From Siphonodentalium dalli (lineage: Eukaryota; Mollusca; Scaphopoda; Gadilida; Siphonodentaliidae), in NCBI GenBank assembly GCA_032622095.1, contig CP136068.1, positions 741,607 through 805,606 on the forward strand: a DNA stretch of 64,000 nt, read 5' to 3'. The notes under the pieces are model-generated. The model ran no database searches, was not told the origin of the DNA, and saw nothing but the letters and a program-made list of their open reading frames with translations. The position numbers and the translations under genes are program-made. Of the stretch, positions 47,938-58,740 are shown piece after piece (position 1 is the stretch's first letter; every line of letters starts with the position of its first letter).

Positions 47938-48134
47938 CAGTAATGCCCTAAATAATCGACCCCTTAACCACATCAGAATTATAGGTATAGTTTCAGGATT
48001 CAGTTTGAAATATGGCTTGTGGAAATTCATCGGAAAGCTCTCATGAAGGCAACAAGTCATATTTTGGACTAAATCCTGAAAAGTTACCCACAGTTCTGCT
48101 GTGGTTAAGGGGTTGAATGTTTAGGTCATTGCTG
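47938..48134. mobile_element. full-length palindromic MITE, Tc1/mariner type
   Basis: Flanked by TA (47,936-47,937 and 48,135-48,136). It starts cagtaatgccctaaataat and ends atgtttaggtcattgctg; the ends are inverted repeats over about 35 bp, and the inner parts (cagaattataggtatag versus aaaagttacccacagttctg; atatggcttgtgg versus caacaagtcatat) are also mutually inverted. The whole 197 bp is thus one hairpin of ~95-bp arms. TA target and CAGT ends are characteristic of Tc1/mariner. Further copies: 36,247-36,343 and 63,096-63,561. Confidence 0.85.
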
Positions 48135-48379
48135 TATGTTCTGACGAATGACAGTGGGCATGCGTCTGTCCGTCCACTTGTTCTCATGGATACATGCATC
48201 TTGGATAAGTTCCGCACAAATTTGTTATCAGAAGTTATACCTGCTGAATTGTTTACCAGGTATCTATTTCATTATCCAGTTTTGTTAATATCCTGTTTTA
48301 AAGATTCACAGCTTATACTATAGTAGTTTGTTTACCTGGTGTACATGATATCTCCCCCAGTGCATCCCCCCTTTTTACT

Positions 48380-49095
48380 ATTTTCAGTCTGTCAAATACT
48401 CACACCCACCGAGAATTCAACATACGACAAAATATAAATGTACACGTATTAATTTATTGCTTATTTATTTTTATGTTATAGTCATTAAATGGCGATAAAT
48501 TAACATGTTATAAGTTGTTTGAGTCAGGGTTTGGGTGGAGAGGGGGGAATTAGATGCCCAGGTCTGAATATCCCCCACACCCAGCATCTACATAAGAGTA
48601 TATGACAAAAATAAACTAATTATTTTATTGCTTATATTGCCCTATAATGCTATATATCCATTAAAATTTTGATTGAGTCAGGATTTGGGTTGGGAGAAAT
48701 TACACAGGCCTGATTATCCCCCCCCCCCCCCAAAAAAAAAGAAACCAGCAGCTGCATATGAGACAAAAATATCTTATTATTTATCACTTACATTTACCGG
48801 TATATCGCTTTATATAGTCATGAAATATATATGGCGAGAAATTAAAATTAATCGAGAAAAATTTCATTGAGTCAGGGATTGGGGTGGGAGGGGGGAATAC
48901 CGAGGCTTGAGTATCTCTCGCCTTTTCATGAGTGTACGAAGCAAAATAAGCAACTTATAAAATAATAAATTCATTTTTGTCATAAGTAGCTGCTCGGTTG
49001 GGGAGTGGGGGCGATAATAAACCCGGGTATCTTTCTCCTGCCCCAAATACTGACTCAAACAACTTTTCTTGGAAAGTTAATTTCTTTCCGTTTCA
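48380..49095 (+). repeat. low-copy ~150-bp repeat family, plus block and inverted last unit
   Basis: gagtcaggrtttgggtggga occurs near 48,531, 48,675 and 48,870, each followed by a G/C-rich stretch, a gcctga(g) word and then a tatatagtcatgaaat-like word. The last unit, from about 48,950 to 49,095, is inverted (ctgactcaaacaac, catgactatata). A C tract followed by an A tract lies at 48,718-48,740. Confidence 0.7.
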
Positions 49096-49379
49096 TGACT
49101 ATATATTCAGAAATAGCATACATTGGCATGTATAGACCAAGTTTTCTCAGTCCACAACAGCTTGGGAAATTGGTTGGGTTGATGCTGTTTTGGACCGAGA
49201 ATCCGAGATGCCTCCTGTTGCTCTTCTATACCAGTACCGTAACAGATTTTCATTCAAAAGACATACTACATGTACATGTATAGTACCCCGACAGTCATGT
49301 GAACCCATGAATATAATCATCTCACTTGGACCACAATGAATCTGTCTTCAAAATGATATACAATGTACCATATACTGTT

Positions 49380-49640
49380 ATAGAAAATATCCACACCAAG
49401 ATATTATCTCGACTCTCTCGAGATTTCGAGAAAAGAATCTTGAGATATTAACATATTTTCTCGAGATCATACGGCAAGATCTCAAGAAAATATGCAGAGA
49501 TCTCAAGATAATATCGCGAGATACTAGTAATATGTTCAGAGCTTGAGATGCGCATGTCAGGATCTCAAGATGTGTCGAGATAACAATTAACAATAACATG
49601 TTGAATGATGTCAACATCGCAATCATGATCTCATCGGGCC
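49380..49640. repeat. cluster of TCTCGAGA / ATCTCAAGAT words
   Basis: At least ten copies of 'tctcgaga', 'atctcaagat' or 'tctcgagat' in about 250 bp, in both orientations, giving many short hairpins. The same words recur at 62,255-62,310. No gene. Confidence 0.6.
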
Positions 49641-49746
49641 ACGATTCCTCCACTTACGTCAGTCAGCTGTCATATACGATTGTATCATGGTCGTCTGAAT
49701 GTTCACTTATAGGCAGATATTAATAAATAATATAAATGTATTTTAA

Positions 49747-50230
49747 AGGTACTCAACCCGTAAAGAGGGTCCCCATCTCAACAGATTCCAACAACAACAA
49801 TCCGATCGGAGGGTCCTATATTACTATTTCTTTGGCTTTGGGGGTAAAAAATATTTGATTCGAGTCGAGGAACCCATCAAACAAAGCTCAGAGTTATTAG
49901 ATATTGATTTTTGAAATTTGTTATAAACTCGAGATCAGTACTACTAAGTTACTAACTGCCGTAATCTGCTGTGGATGTGTTCTCCAAATCTATTCAAACA
50001 GACAAGGATGGATAACTCTAAAATCAAGTGGTAATTTTAACGCAAGTTTTACTGAGTTCTGGGCCAGATAGTATTCCCGATAATGAAAAATAATAGATTT
50101 CTAAAATCGATATCTATTATCTAACAAATCTGAGCTTTGATGGGTGACTTCCTCGACTCGAATCAAATATTTTTGACCCCCGAAGCCATTGAAATAGTAA
50201 TTGAGAGGAGTTTTATCGGGTTGAGTACCT
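49747..50230. mobile_element. TTAA-flanked MITE, copy 1
   Basis: TTAA at 49,743-49,746 and 50,231-50,234 flanks an element that starts aggtactcaacccg and ends cgggttgagtacct. The arms extend inward for ~150 bp of imperfect complementarity (tttggctttgggggtaaaaa versus gacccccgaagcca; gattcgagtcgaggaa versus cctcgactcgaatc). There is no ORF. TTAA targets occur with piggyBac and Kolobok; terminal AGG favours Kolobok-like but this is not decisive. Confidence 0.8.
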
Positions 50231-50287
50231 TTAACTATTTATCACTCACTGTTCAGAACTCGACAGAACTTTCAGTGAAAGTTTCAG

Positions 50288-50395
50288 AATGCCTGTGGCT
50301 TAGTCCAACAAATTAGACTATTCGGATTAATACATATTTTAATATTTGGACATTTACGATTGTATTACTCCTTATAGTCTAATAAAACAGCTGAA
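50288..50395. mobile_element. ~85-bp palindromic element, copy 1
   Basis: Arms tccaacaaattagactattc then ggattaa, and a partial inverted ttactccttatagtctaat. The inverse-oriented copy is at 52,803-52,910 and shares tgtccaaatattaaaat in its centre. Confidence 0.6.
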
Positions 50396-52800
50396 AACCA
50401 AGATTGCAAATTTTTTTAAGCAGGTCAACACCAGTGACCACCGATATAACCCCTTCAAAATACCATTCTATCTGAAATTTTCTACAAATACATGAGTCTT
50501 ACCTGTAGCGGAGATAGTATTCTTTATGTTCAAACATAGATTGTGATATAAACGTTGTCAGAATTACAGATTTGTTAGTTTAATCTCGGAGTCGAAAACA
50601 TATCACTATTTTCAAATACAGACGATAATGATGACGTCACGCTTCTAAAATAAAGGCCACACAAATTAATTACTCGTGAAAATCAATATATGCCGTGCAG
50701 ATATGGAAATATCAACTGGGTCAATTTGTTGGCATTTATAGATAGCACATTAGCGCCAAATGTTGTTTGTCTGATAAATAACAATAATAAGGGTCTGTTC
50801 GTCCGGTTTTGTTGACATTTTCATCATAGAAGTGTTCTTATAAAAATTATACCATTGATATTTTTGTACCAAAAATAAAGATGCCTTTTCTTAAGTAAAC
50901 AATATTTGAAGGGATATGGAAATTATTTTATTAGTTTTGAAATTCAAATTGATTAACCGGTTAACCGGATGCTTGGTCTTTCAAGCTTTCCGGTATGTCA
51001 AGATTCGACGAGAGTATGATATTCGTGGGTAATAGTTATTATTATTAGTCACTTATGTGGATTATATTCGTATTCCTGTGGATTTTCGTGTAAGTAAATC
51101 AGTTGTAATCGATGAATTCAACGACCACCTGCCCCATGAAATGTTCACAAGTCAAAAACTATGACCAAATTGTCACCAAAAGCCGGATTATATAGGTCTA
51201 TGTTCGATATTTTGGCATAAAACCAACACATTTCTAGTGATAAACAGATTAACTGAAACGGCACTTCGACTATATTTTCGTTTGCCTGTTTATAATCGAC
51301 ATCGAGAAAAAAAAACCTGCCGTTACGATGGTTACCGATTATTACCGCTTTTTCCAGTAAAATGAGATAACGGTAAATCAACGTTCAAATAAACAGTTGT
51401 GTTAATGTTTTCTACAGTAGTAATGGTAAGTATGGTCATCCTATTATATGTTTAAAATAATATATGGTCATTAATACGGCGAATATGTGTACGTGTTTAA
51501 ACGTATATTGTAAAACTTGGAGATAAATTGAAGTATGTACCTGTACATACGCTACCGTACCGAAAATAGTTGCCTGACTGTGTTAAATTGGAAATTACAC
51601 AATTGGCAATAGACCCGCCTACATATAATATTATTATTGATACGGAAAACCTAAACATGCCTTAGCGCGCCGCACACGCGTACGATGCGATATATATTGT
51701 ACGACAAATATCGGGCACCGGTTAAGCCTATATTGTAGGCTATATATATAGGTAAAATCGTAGCTTGTGCGGTGGAAAATCGCAGGACATTTTGACGCAC
51801 GATCGGCCTCGCAAAGAATCGAATAATTTTGATTTTCTACGATCGAGTCGTACTATTTATTGGAGGTAGCCAATCATATTCAGTCGCTCGACTAAAATCG
51901 TACCTGTGGCGGGCAGTGGCGGCTACAAATTATATAGAATAATTGAACTCGTATACATATATGCATTTTCGTAGCTGTGTCATTCTCAATTATCAAAGCG
52001 AAGCTCGTTTTTATATGTATAAAATACAAGACCACGTGGCAGCGAATATATTCCCATCCGGTAACAAATTGCGCCCAAAATTGCATTTAGACGTCTGCTA
52101 TGAAACTTCTAGCAATTTCGACGACGATGCTATATAATGTGTGTGTTTATATATATCTCGATTTATCACTACAAATTTCACATTATATATATGACCACAG
52201 TAATACTCGCATATCAAAACAAATTCAACATGTTAGGCACAAACTTTCCAATTGTTGAAACTGAAGGCCTACTTGACACCCATCCACTATAGCTTTCCTT
52301 GCGTTTTTGTACTGTATGTGGCTTGACAGCCAGTTAGCGTTTTTATCTAGCGTTTATTACATATATACTTAATATATAGATGTGAACAAAAATCATTCAC
52401 TCCGAAAAATTATAAGGATATAGATCCAATAATGTCTATAAAAATCAGCCTGCTCCTACGTGGTCTGGAACAATGAAACTGCGAAATAAGTTTGGTGTGG
52501 CCTAAAATTTTTCCATGATTTCTGTTCCTTTACGCATGCGCGTAATCTCAATACCGCGCGTAATCCTTACGCAGACGATGTTGATATTTCTGACGTGTGT
52601 ATTCTGATCAAATTTTAATGGATTAATAGTGACAAAAAATATTCTAGTTAGTTCAGTCATGATACTAAACATTCCAACAACAGGTATGTGTTTTTTATTC
52701 ATGGTTTTATTTGTGTCATTGGACGTGAACAGTGTAAGTTAAAGGGGCATGCCCTTGCCATGTAAAATAAGTGGCTTCGCAGCGTTCCTATTTTTCACGC
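50396..52800. other. no recognisable gene
   Basis: 2.4 kb of AT-rich DNA. I note a CRE palindrome tgacgtca at 50,632-50,639, the palindrome ttaaccggttaaccgg near 50,954, and repeated tacgat/atcgta words at 51,680-51,905. Short ORFs on both strands do not resemble known proteins. Confidence 0.4.
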
Positions 52801-52802
52801 CT

Positions 52803-52910
52803 AGTATTAGACTGAAGGATTAAATGGTCCATAAATGTCCAAATATTAAAATTCCAATTAATCCGAAAGTCTAATTTGTTGGACTACCTGTGGCTGTGCG
52901 TGCAGGTTGC
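52803..52910. mobile_element. ~85-bp palindromic element, copy 2 (inverted relative to copy 1)
   Basis: attagactgaaggattaa and ttaatccgaaagtctaat are inverted repeats around a central gtccaaatattaaaat. Flanks ttgttggactacctgtggc match copy 1 (gcctgtggcttagtccaaca) in reverse complement, so the conserved unit is longer than the hairpin. Confidence 0.65.
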
Positions 52911-53965
52911 CAGTGAACACACTTTACACAGTCAGTGAGTGACAGCCTGTTGGAGTTTTTTTCATTTAGAAAAATTTATATGTAAGCATACTTCACATTG
53001 TTGAGAACTGAGTATAATTTAAGGAATAATACTGCAGAAAGTGCAGTATACGTTTTATCGAACACGAAATTATGCGAATTTTTACGGCAGAAATAGAAAG
53101 GTCAAGGTTTCCGCGGTCGCAGGGAAAGGTAATTTCCGGACACATTTGTTCGATACATTTACCGGATTCCGGCTTCCATACTAGACTAAATAACTTTTGA
53201 AATTTGGATATATAGTTATTAGTTCCAACTAGTATTAAATAACATTACCAATTGATGATGAGTCGAGTGTAAATTCCCGAATTAGCATTAGCCTACCGTT
53301 TCGTCGAATTTACCTTCAATCAACATTCTGTATGAAGTATCTAATTACGTTCTTCGTATGTTTGCATAAATATTCTCACCTTTACTAAAAATATTCTTGT
53401 ATAACGGCTCAAATTCAGTGGTCTTGGTCCTTATTGGAGTCGAAAAACACCAAAAAATCAATATGGCTACCATGATACAACGCGTGCAGATGGAGTTTTA
53501 TCAGTGCGCATGCCTGGCCAATACCGGTACTCGATACACATATATGTTCAAGTGTTTACACATATATGTGTAAATATAGAAAAACATACACAACATGTGT
53601 ATACACATGTATACAATACTGTATAGATATTGGAGGTACACACCATGTGTCCAGTGCCAATGGCATTCTACCTACACAGTAGTTTGCAGAGAGTAGGTTG
53701 GAAAATTTCCAACTGATGACAATTCCAGTGACAATTTTGACCAAATGCAGGACAATATTGTTTTCTTAAATAAACTACAAGTTTTTAGCTGGCCATGGGG
53801 GAGGGACCAGGACACAAGTTGTGTCAGGTATGAAATTTCCAACTGTTGAATATTTTGACCCCCCCCCCCCTGTCGCCACGTCTCTGCTATATATATGATG
53901 TACGTAACTCATCAACATGTAGCCTACTGGTATAGCCTTCTTGTTTATCGGTGGTTGGTTTAAAC
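52911..53965. other. no recognisable gene
   Basis: AT-rich. A stretch of alternating tgtgta/tacaca words with several short palindromes (acacatatatgtgt, tgtatacacatgtataca) lies at 53,535-53,625, and a C run at 53,861-53,870. Confidence 0.4.
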
Positions 53966-53974
53966 TTAGCAGTC

Positions 53975-54032
53975 GTACTATTTTTCGCTCAGTTTTAAAT
54001 TCGCACACCGATGGGTGTGCGAAAAATAGTAC
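53975..54032. repeat. 58-bp hairpin
   Basis: Arms gtactatttttcgc (53,975-53,988) and gcgaaaaatagtac (54,019-54,032) are perfectly complementary; between them cgcacacc/ggtgtgcg forms a second perfect stem overlapping the right arm. Confidence 0.7.
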
Positions 54033-55260
54033 TGCGCGAGTTTAAATACGCCAGTATGTAGATGAAATTGTCTAAATTTTGACTCCACTTTTAGAATTGC
54101 TATATTTATTTTGGATAGAAATATTCAGTGTTGAAACTTCGGGCGCCCAAAACTTGGCGCCGGGCGAGATATTTTCCGACACTCCGATACAAAATGTCGC
54201 AGAAATTGTATGCCCTGTATGGCGAAAAATAGCCCGGGGGCCCTCATATCGGGATGCTGAATTCGCCCCTTGCATGCTGGCTACACATGTCGCGTGGAAT
54301 TCCAAATTGAAGTTATTTCAATGCACAGTTAAAATAACTATATAGGCCAACGTTTAAGTAATTTAAAACATGTAAACTGCTATATATTTGCATGTTAGCA
54401 ATATTCAGTGCGGAATTTTCGGGCGCCCGAGACAAATGGTGCCATGATACCTCGCAAAAGTTCCTTGCTCTGGCGAAAACAGAGCCGCCGCTCCTTGGTT
54501 TCGCCCTTGCAAGGATGCATGTGCATGCAGCCGGCGAATGTTCACCAGTCCGAAATCGTCACCTGAGCAGGGTTGCATGGGGTAATCGTAATCAGGTGAC
54601 CTGAGTGTGCTTTCATGTTGATTATTCATGATGCTTCGCGGTTTCAATGAAGCTATTTTACAAAGGGACGTGGCGCCGGGGATATTATCATATTTTATAG
54701 CAGGAGCTGTTATTTAAAACTGCATTTAATTTCAATCATAAAACCCACGGATGCAGGCAGCAGTAATTTAAGGATTAATTGCAAAAAGGTCCCCAATTTT
54801 TCTACTGAACTGGTGACCATTTCGGGGCAAAATGGCTATGTATAGGTCCTATAGCTATACAGTAGGGAAATATCCACAGCATCTATATGATGTTTGGTCT
54901 GAAAACAATAAATTACTACATGTAAATAAGCTAGCCTAATACTTCGTAAATCAAACTACAATTTCAAATTTTCAACCTATTTTGTTTGTGTGACTTTCCA
55001 AACTTATTGATGTGTCAAGCATGGGGACAGTAAAACAAATCGTAAAACACACTATCTCGATCGCCACCTCTGTCGCCCGGCAGTCCCTGGTCATGGGTGC
55101 ATACATGTAGATACGCCCACAGCCCACACACGTACATGAGCATTAAACGCAATTAGGACTCCGAAATACGATACCGATAAACTAGACAGCATTTCGGGCA
55201 CCTGCATGTCAGTGTTGCAATGTTACATTTTTGACGTATCGGTACGTACGTCGCACGCGA
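54033..55260. repeat. plain DNA with two diverged copies of a gggcgcc block
   Basis: atattcagtg followed by a ttcgggcgccc word occurs at 54,120-54,150 and 54,401-54,430, each followed by GC-rich sequence with gcatgcatg/catgc words. The remainder of the interval shows no gene. Confidence 0.4.
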
Positions 55261-55372
55261 CAATTTTTGACGTCATGACGTGCGTTTTTCTTGGGCAAGC
55301 TATGCTCTCGCCATTTTAATAATCGGAAATCGGTGTCTGGCCACGGTTTATCGTTTGTTATTGGTGAGTACT
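55261..55372 (+). promoter_or_regulatory. possible promoter/5' exon edge: CRE palindrome and splice-donor consensus
   Basis: tgacgtca at 55,268-55,275 is followed by tgacgtgcg, and about 90 bp downstream ttg|gtgagta at 55,361-55,370 matches the 5' splice consensus. The stretch is CpG-richer than its surroundings. A non-coding first exon is conceivable, but no TATA box, coding start or downstream exon was identified. Confidence 0.2.
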
Positions 55373-55815
55373 TATTTATTTATCCGTTTTCCACACAATC
55401 GATTGATACTGTAAGGAATCGTTTCGGGAATTATTTCGCTTACCACTTTTGAAAGAACCTGATATAGTCCTGACCGATGTAAATTGTGGAATCATCCGAA
55501 ATGCCAGCGTCGTTCGAGACGAAAATTCGAAATAAAGTTATAAAGTTGAGGTTCACTGACGCTGTTCAATTTAGTCTGGTAATTTTATAATGTACGGACA
55601 ATTTATACTTACAGGTTCCGCGTTTAACTTGAATTGTGGAATACTTCTCAGTATATTCATGCAAAATTGATTTTGAGAGCTGAATGTTTGCCAAAAAATG
55701 AAGAATAAACAGGTCAGGGAGAACCCAAAATCGATGTACTACTAGTACTACTAAACCTCGATTTGTGTAAAAAACCTCGATCAAGGTTCTTCGAGACCAT
55801 GTGACCACTGGTGAC

Positions 55816-55975
55816 ATAGTGTGGAGTATTTCATCTTACACCTATGGGAGGCCAAATTCACATTTAATAATGAATTTTGCTTAGCCTTAAGCGCAATCAA
55901 GCACAATTAATTATTAAATGTGAATTTGGCCTCCCACAGGACAGGTGTCTTATGATATGAAATACTCCACACTAT
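55816..55975. mobile_element. 160-bp palindromic element
   Basis: Starts atagtgtggagtatttcat and ends atgaaatactccacactat. Inner arms gggaggccaaattcacattt / aaatgtgaatttggcctccc are also complementary, leaving a ~50-bp centre. Flanks gtgac / atgac hint at a 4-bp target duplication (tgac). No coding capacity. Confidence 0.75.
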
Positions 55976-55977
55976 AT

Positions 55978-56045
55978 GACAAGAAAACCATAGTCAGAAA
56001 TGGTAACGCCACCAAGATCGTATTATTAGCCATAAATATAAATAA
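55978..56045 (+). repeat. dispersed repeat, second copy
   Basis: Same orientation and sequence start as 45,325-45,385 (agaaaaccatagtcag, aaatggtaacgccaccaaga). Here it abuts the palindromic element. Confidence 0.7.
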
Positions 56046-56229
56046 TAATACAATTATTCTATAAACTAGCTTTCAAATTTTATGCGGGAAATTTGCGTAC
56101 TTCCATATTTCAAGTTTTCCCGTTTCTCGTGGCATACATTACTTTCATCAAACTGTCTTCTTTATTACACAAGCTGATAGGCCCGACTTCACCCGGGCTG
56201 TTTCACATCTGCTTTCCGGTGAAAGGTGC

Positions 56230-56755
56230 GATTTGACCTTCAATTGACTATTTCGAAAGTCAAGGTCAGGTCAGGGTCATGATTTGTCCAGTCCAAAACA
56301 CCCCCACCCGTAGAAAACTACCCATAGGTATCAAATTTCGTCGAAATCCGTCCGTTTTACCCAACTTGACCTTTAATTAACAATTTTGAAGGTCAAGGTA
56401 AGGTCAGAGTCATGATTTGACCCGTCCAAAACACCCCCCCCGACAAAAGTACCCATAGGTATCAAATTTCGTCGAAATCTATCCGTTTTATCCGAGTTGA
56501 CCTTTGATTGGCCATATTGAAGGTCAAGGTCAGGCCGAGGTCACGATTTGACCCGTTCAAAACTCTCCTCAGACCAAAGTATCCCTAGTATCAAATTTCG
56601 CCGAAATTTGTCCGTTTTACCCAAATTGACCTTGCATTGACAGTTTTAAAGGTCAAGGTCAGGTCGGGGTCACGATTTGACCCGTTCAAAACACTTCCCG
56701 GACACAAATACCCATAGGTATCAAATTACGTTGAAATCTATGGAAAGCCGAGGAG
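56230..56755 (+). repeat. ~131-bp tandem repeat, four copies
   Basis: ttgacctt marks unit starts at 56,233, 56,366, 56,497 and 56,626. Each unit continues with (t)tga...aaggtcaaggtcaggtc, then gggtcatgatttgacccg, tccaaaacac, tacccataggtatcaaattt and cgtcgaaat-ccgttttac. Units are 80-90% similar. The last is cut off at about 56,755. Confidence 0.9.
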
Positions 56756-57165
56756 GACATGTTGGTTGCTAATTGCTAGATATACGACGCGGTATTTTGA
56801 AGGTGTTTCAAACTAGGAGATAGAAGTATTCTGCCTTTCAAATGGTGATGAATTATAGTAGTTTATTCAAATTTTATGGCATAAATTGTTATTAAAACCG
56901 TATATACTATAAAAAATTAATGACTCGAAAATTAAGTGGGCCTTTAAACAAAGTCACAATTGCATTTAGGCTCATCTCATACTCGTCCATTCAGCGATAT
57001 TCTACTGCGCAGTTTGTTATAGCCTCCAGTATTTATTGAGCGTTATACCCCCAACTGTTATAATTCGCCTTTAGCAGGCGTACTCTTGCCTCAGATTATT
57101 GAGATATTAGGTCACACATAATCACATTAAATCGCATCGTAACATAGCAATTGTGTGGGCTCCTT
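56756..57165. other. no recognisable feature
   Basis: AT-rich spacer; nothing recognised. Confidence 0.4.
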
Positions 57166-57169
57166 GGCG

Positions 57170-57965
57170 TGAATATGTAATGAGAAATAAGGTCATACGT
57201 AATGACATTAAACTCAAGAAAACCCTCGAAAACAAAACAAAATCACATTTAATGTTTTACGTTATTTCCTTCATAAAAAGAATCTTCGTGATAATGAACC
57301 CTCTCGTTACTTTAGAATATAGAATTAACCTTAAAATAAAAAAAATCTTTGGAACACAGAACCTTCGGAATAACGAACCTTCGGATTGGTGAACCTTCGG
57401 AATAGCGAACATTCAGAGAAATTTCGGAATAGTGGACCTTCGGGATAGTGAACCTTCGGAATAGAGCCATGCCCCCCAATATTCATATTATATGCCCAGA
57501 GTTCAAAGGTATGGACCCATAAAATTCTAAACTTGGCCCTTAAAATAATGAACTCCAAATTGGAGCACACACAGAACACCACTTAAGTCAACTGAACCTA
57601 TGTCATGTCCCAATGCGGGAGGGTCCATATATACCACAACATTCATAGTATATGCCAAGAATTCAAAGGTATGGGCCCACGTAATGACATAACATCTCAA
57701 GAAAACCAGCGAAAACAAAACAAAATCACATTTAATGTTCTAAGTTAAGTTATTTCCTCCTGTATCTGTATCGGTGTGCGCGCATGATCAGTTCGGATGT
57801 GAGCACACACTCCATATAAAGAATCTTTGTGAAAATGAACCCTCTCAAATTAGTCTCAATACTTTAAAATATAGAATTAACCTAAAAATAACAAAAACCT
57901 TCGGAATAGAGAACCTTCGGAATAGCGGACCTTCGGGATAGCAAACCTTCATAATAGAAGCATGT
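57170..57965 (+). repeat. ~500-bp-spaced direct duplication with GAACCTTCGGAATAG minirepeats
   Basis: cgtaatgacatta/aacatctcaagaaaacc, then gaaaacaaaacaaaatcaca and agaatctt.gtgataatgaaccctctc, occur at 57,197-57,305 and again at 57,680-57,845. Each copy is followed by runs of 'gaaccttcggaatag(c)' units (57,360-57,470 and 57,895-57,955). A related minirepeat lies at 28,735-28,802. Confidence 0.8.
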
Positions 57966-58159
57966 CCCCACAATTACACCGGTGACGTAAACACATGTGC
58001 CAATCTTAGTTGTACTCTCGTAATTATCGGTACGATGAAACGGTGACGGAATCTGACGAGGTTTGCCGAATGTACAATCACCCAGTGAATTATCGATCGC
58101 CCATGCGATACAAAAAAACCAAAAGCAATAAACACCACACTACGGTGGCGTAATGATAT

Positions 58160-58270
58160 GTTACAAAAGGGAAGTCGGTGGCCAAGAGGTAGCGTACTGG
58201 TCTCTCGTGCTATCGGACCGGGGATCGCAACCTGGTCAGGGTATTCTGACAAAAATAAGAACTCGGTCAG
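58160..58270 (+). mobile_element. tRNA-derived SINE-like head
   Basis: gtggccaagaggtagcg resembles an A box; ggggatcgcaacctgg about 45 bp later resembles a degraded B box. It is followed by an aaaataagaactcgg stretch. Boundaries are uncertain. Confidence 0.4.
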
Positions 58271-58299
58271 ATACCAAGTTTGTCAGGCTGAAAAGTCTC

Positions 58300-58740
58300 A
58301 TTCGAGATCACTGCCCTTACCGAAATCACAAGCCCTCGGTAAGCATTCAGGAAGGATTCGAATGCTTACAAATAAAGACTTAAATGAATCCTTATCTCAA
58401 TCAATGCAATGGGCCAGTTACAGGCAAAATAAGCACTCGAAACAGAATTTAGCCCTCAATAGGGCCGACTTATTTAAATGAGCTAAGTACTCCCATAAGC
58501 ACTCGAAGGCTTATTAAGCCTTCGAGGGTTTAGCTCATTTAAATAAGTCGACCCTATAGAAGGCTTGTTGGTTCCCGTAAGCACTCGAAGGCTAAATAAG
58601 ACTTCATAATTTGCATATAAGGCTTCGAGGGGTTATATTTAAGGCTTCGAATCCTTATATGCAAATGATGAAGGCTTAAATGAAGCCTTACGAACCATGT
58701 CTCGAATCCTTAAATTGGTCCCCGAATGCTAAAGATTATG
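58300..58740. repeat. palindrome-rich block with AAGCACTCGAAGG words
   Basis: A large palindrome at 58,459-58,557 has 27-bp arms with one mismatch (atagggccgacttatttaaa... and its complement), enclosing a perfect 21-bp hairpin cgaaggcttattaagccttc-g at 58,504-58,524. A second pair, atttgcatataagg/ccttatatgcaaat, sits at about 58,610-58,668. Words such as aagcactcgaagg and aaggcttaaatgaagcctta link it to the hairpin minisatellite at 61.4-61.6 kb. Confidence 0.75.

Noticed and set aside
49005-49283. 92-codon plus ORF
   Set aside because: It overlaps the low-copy repeat family and shows no recognisable motif.
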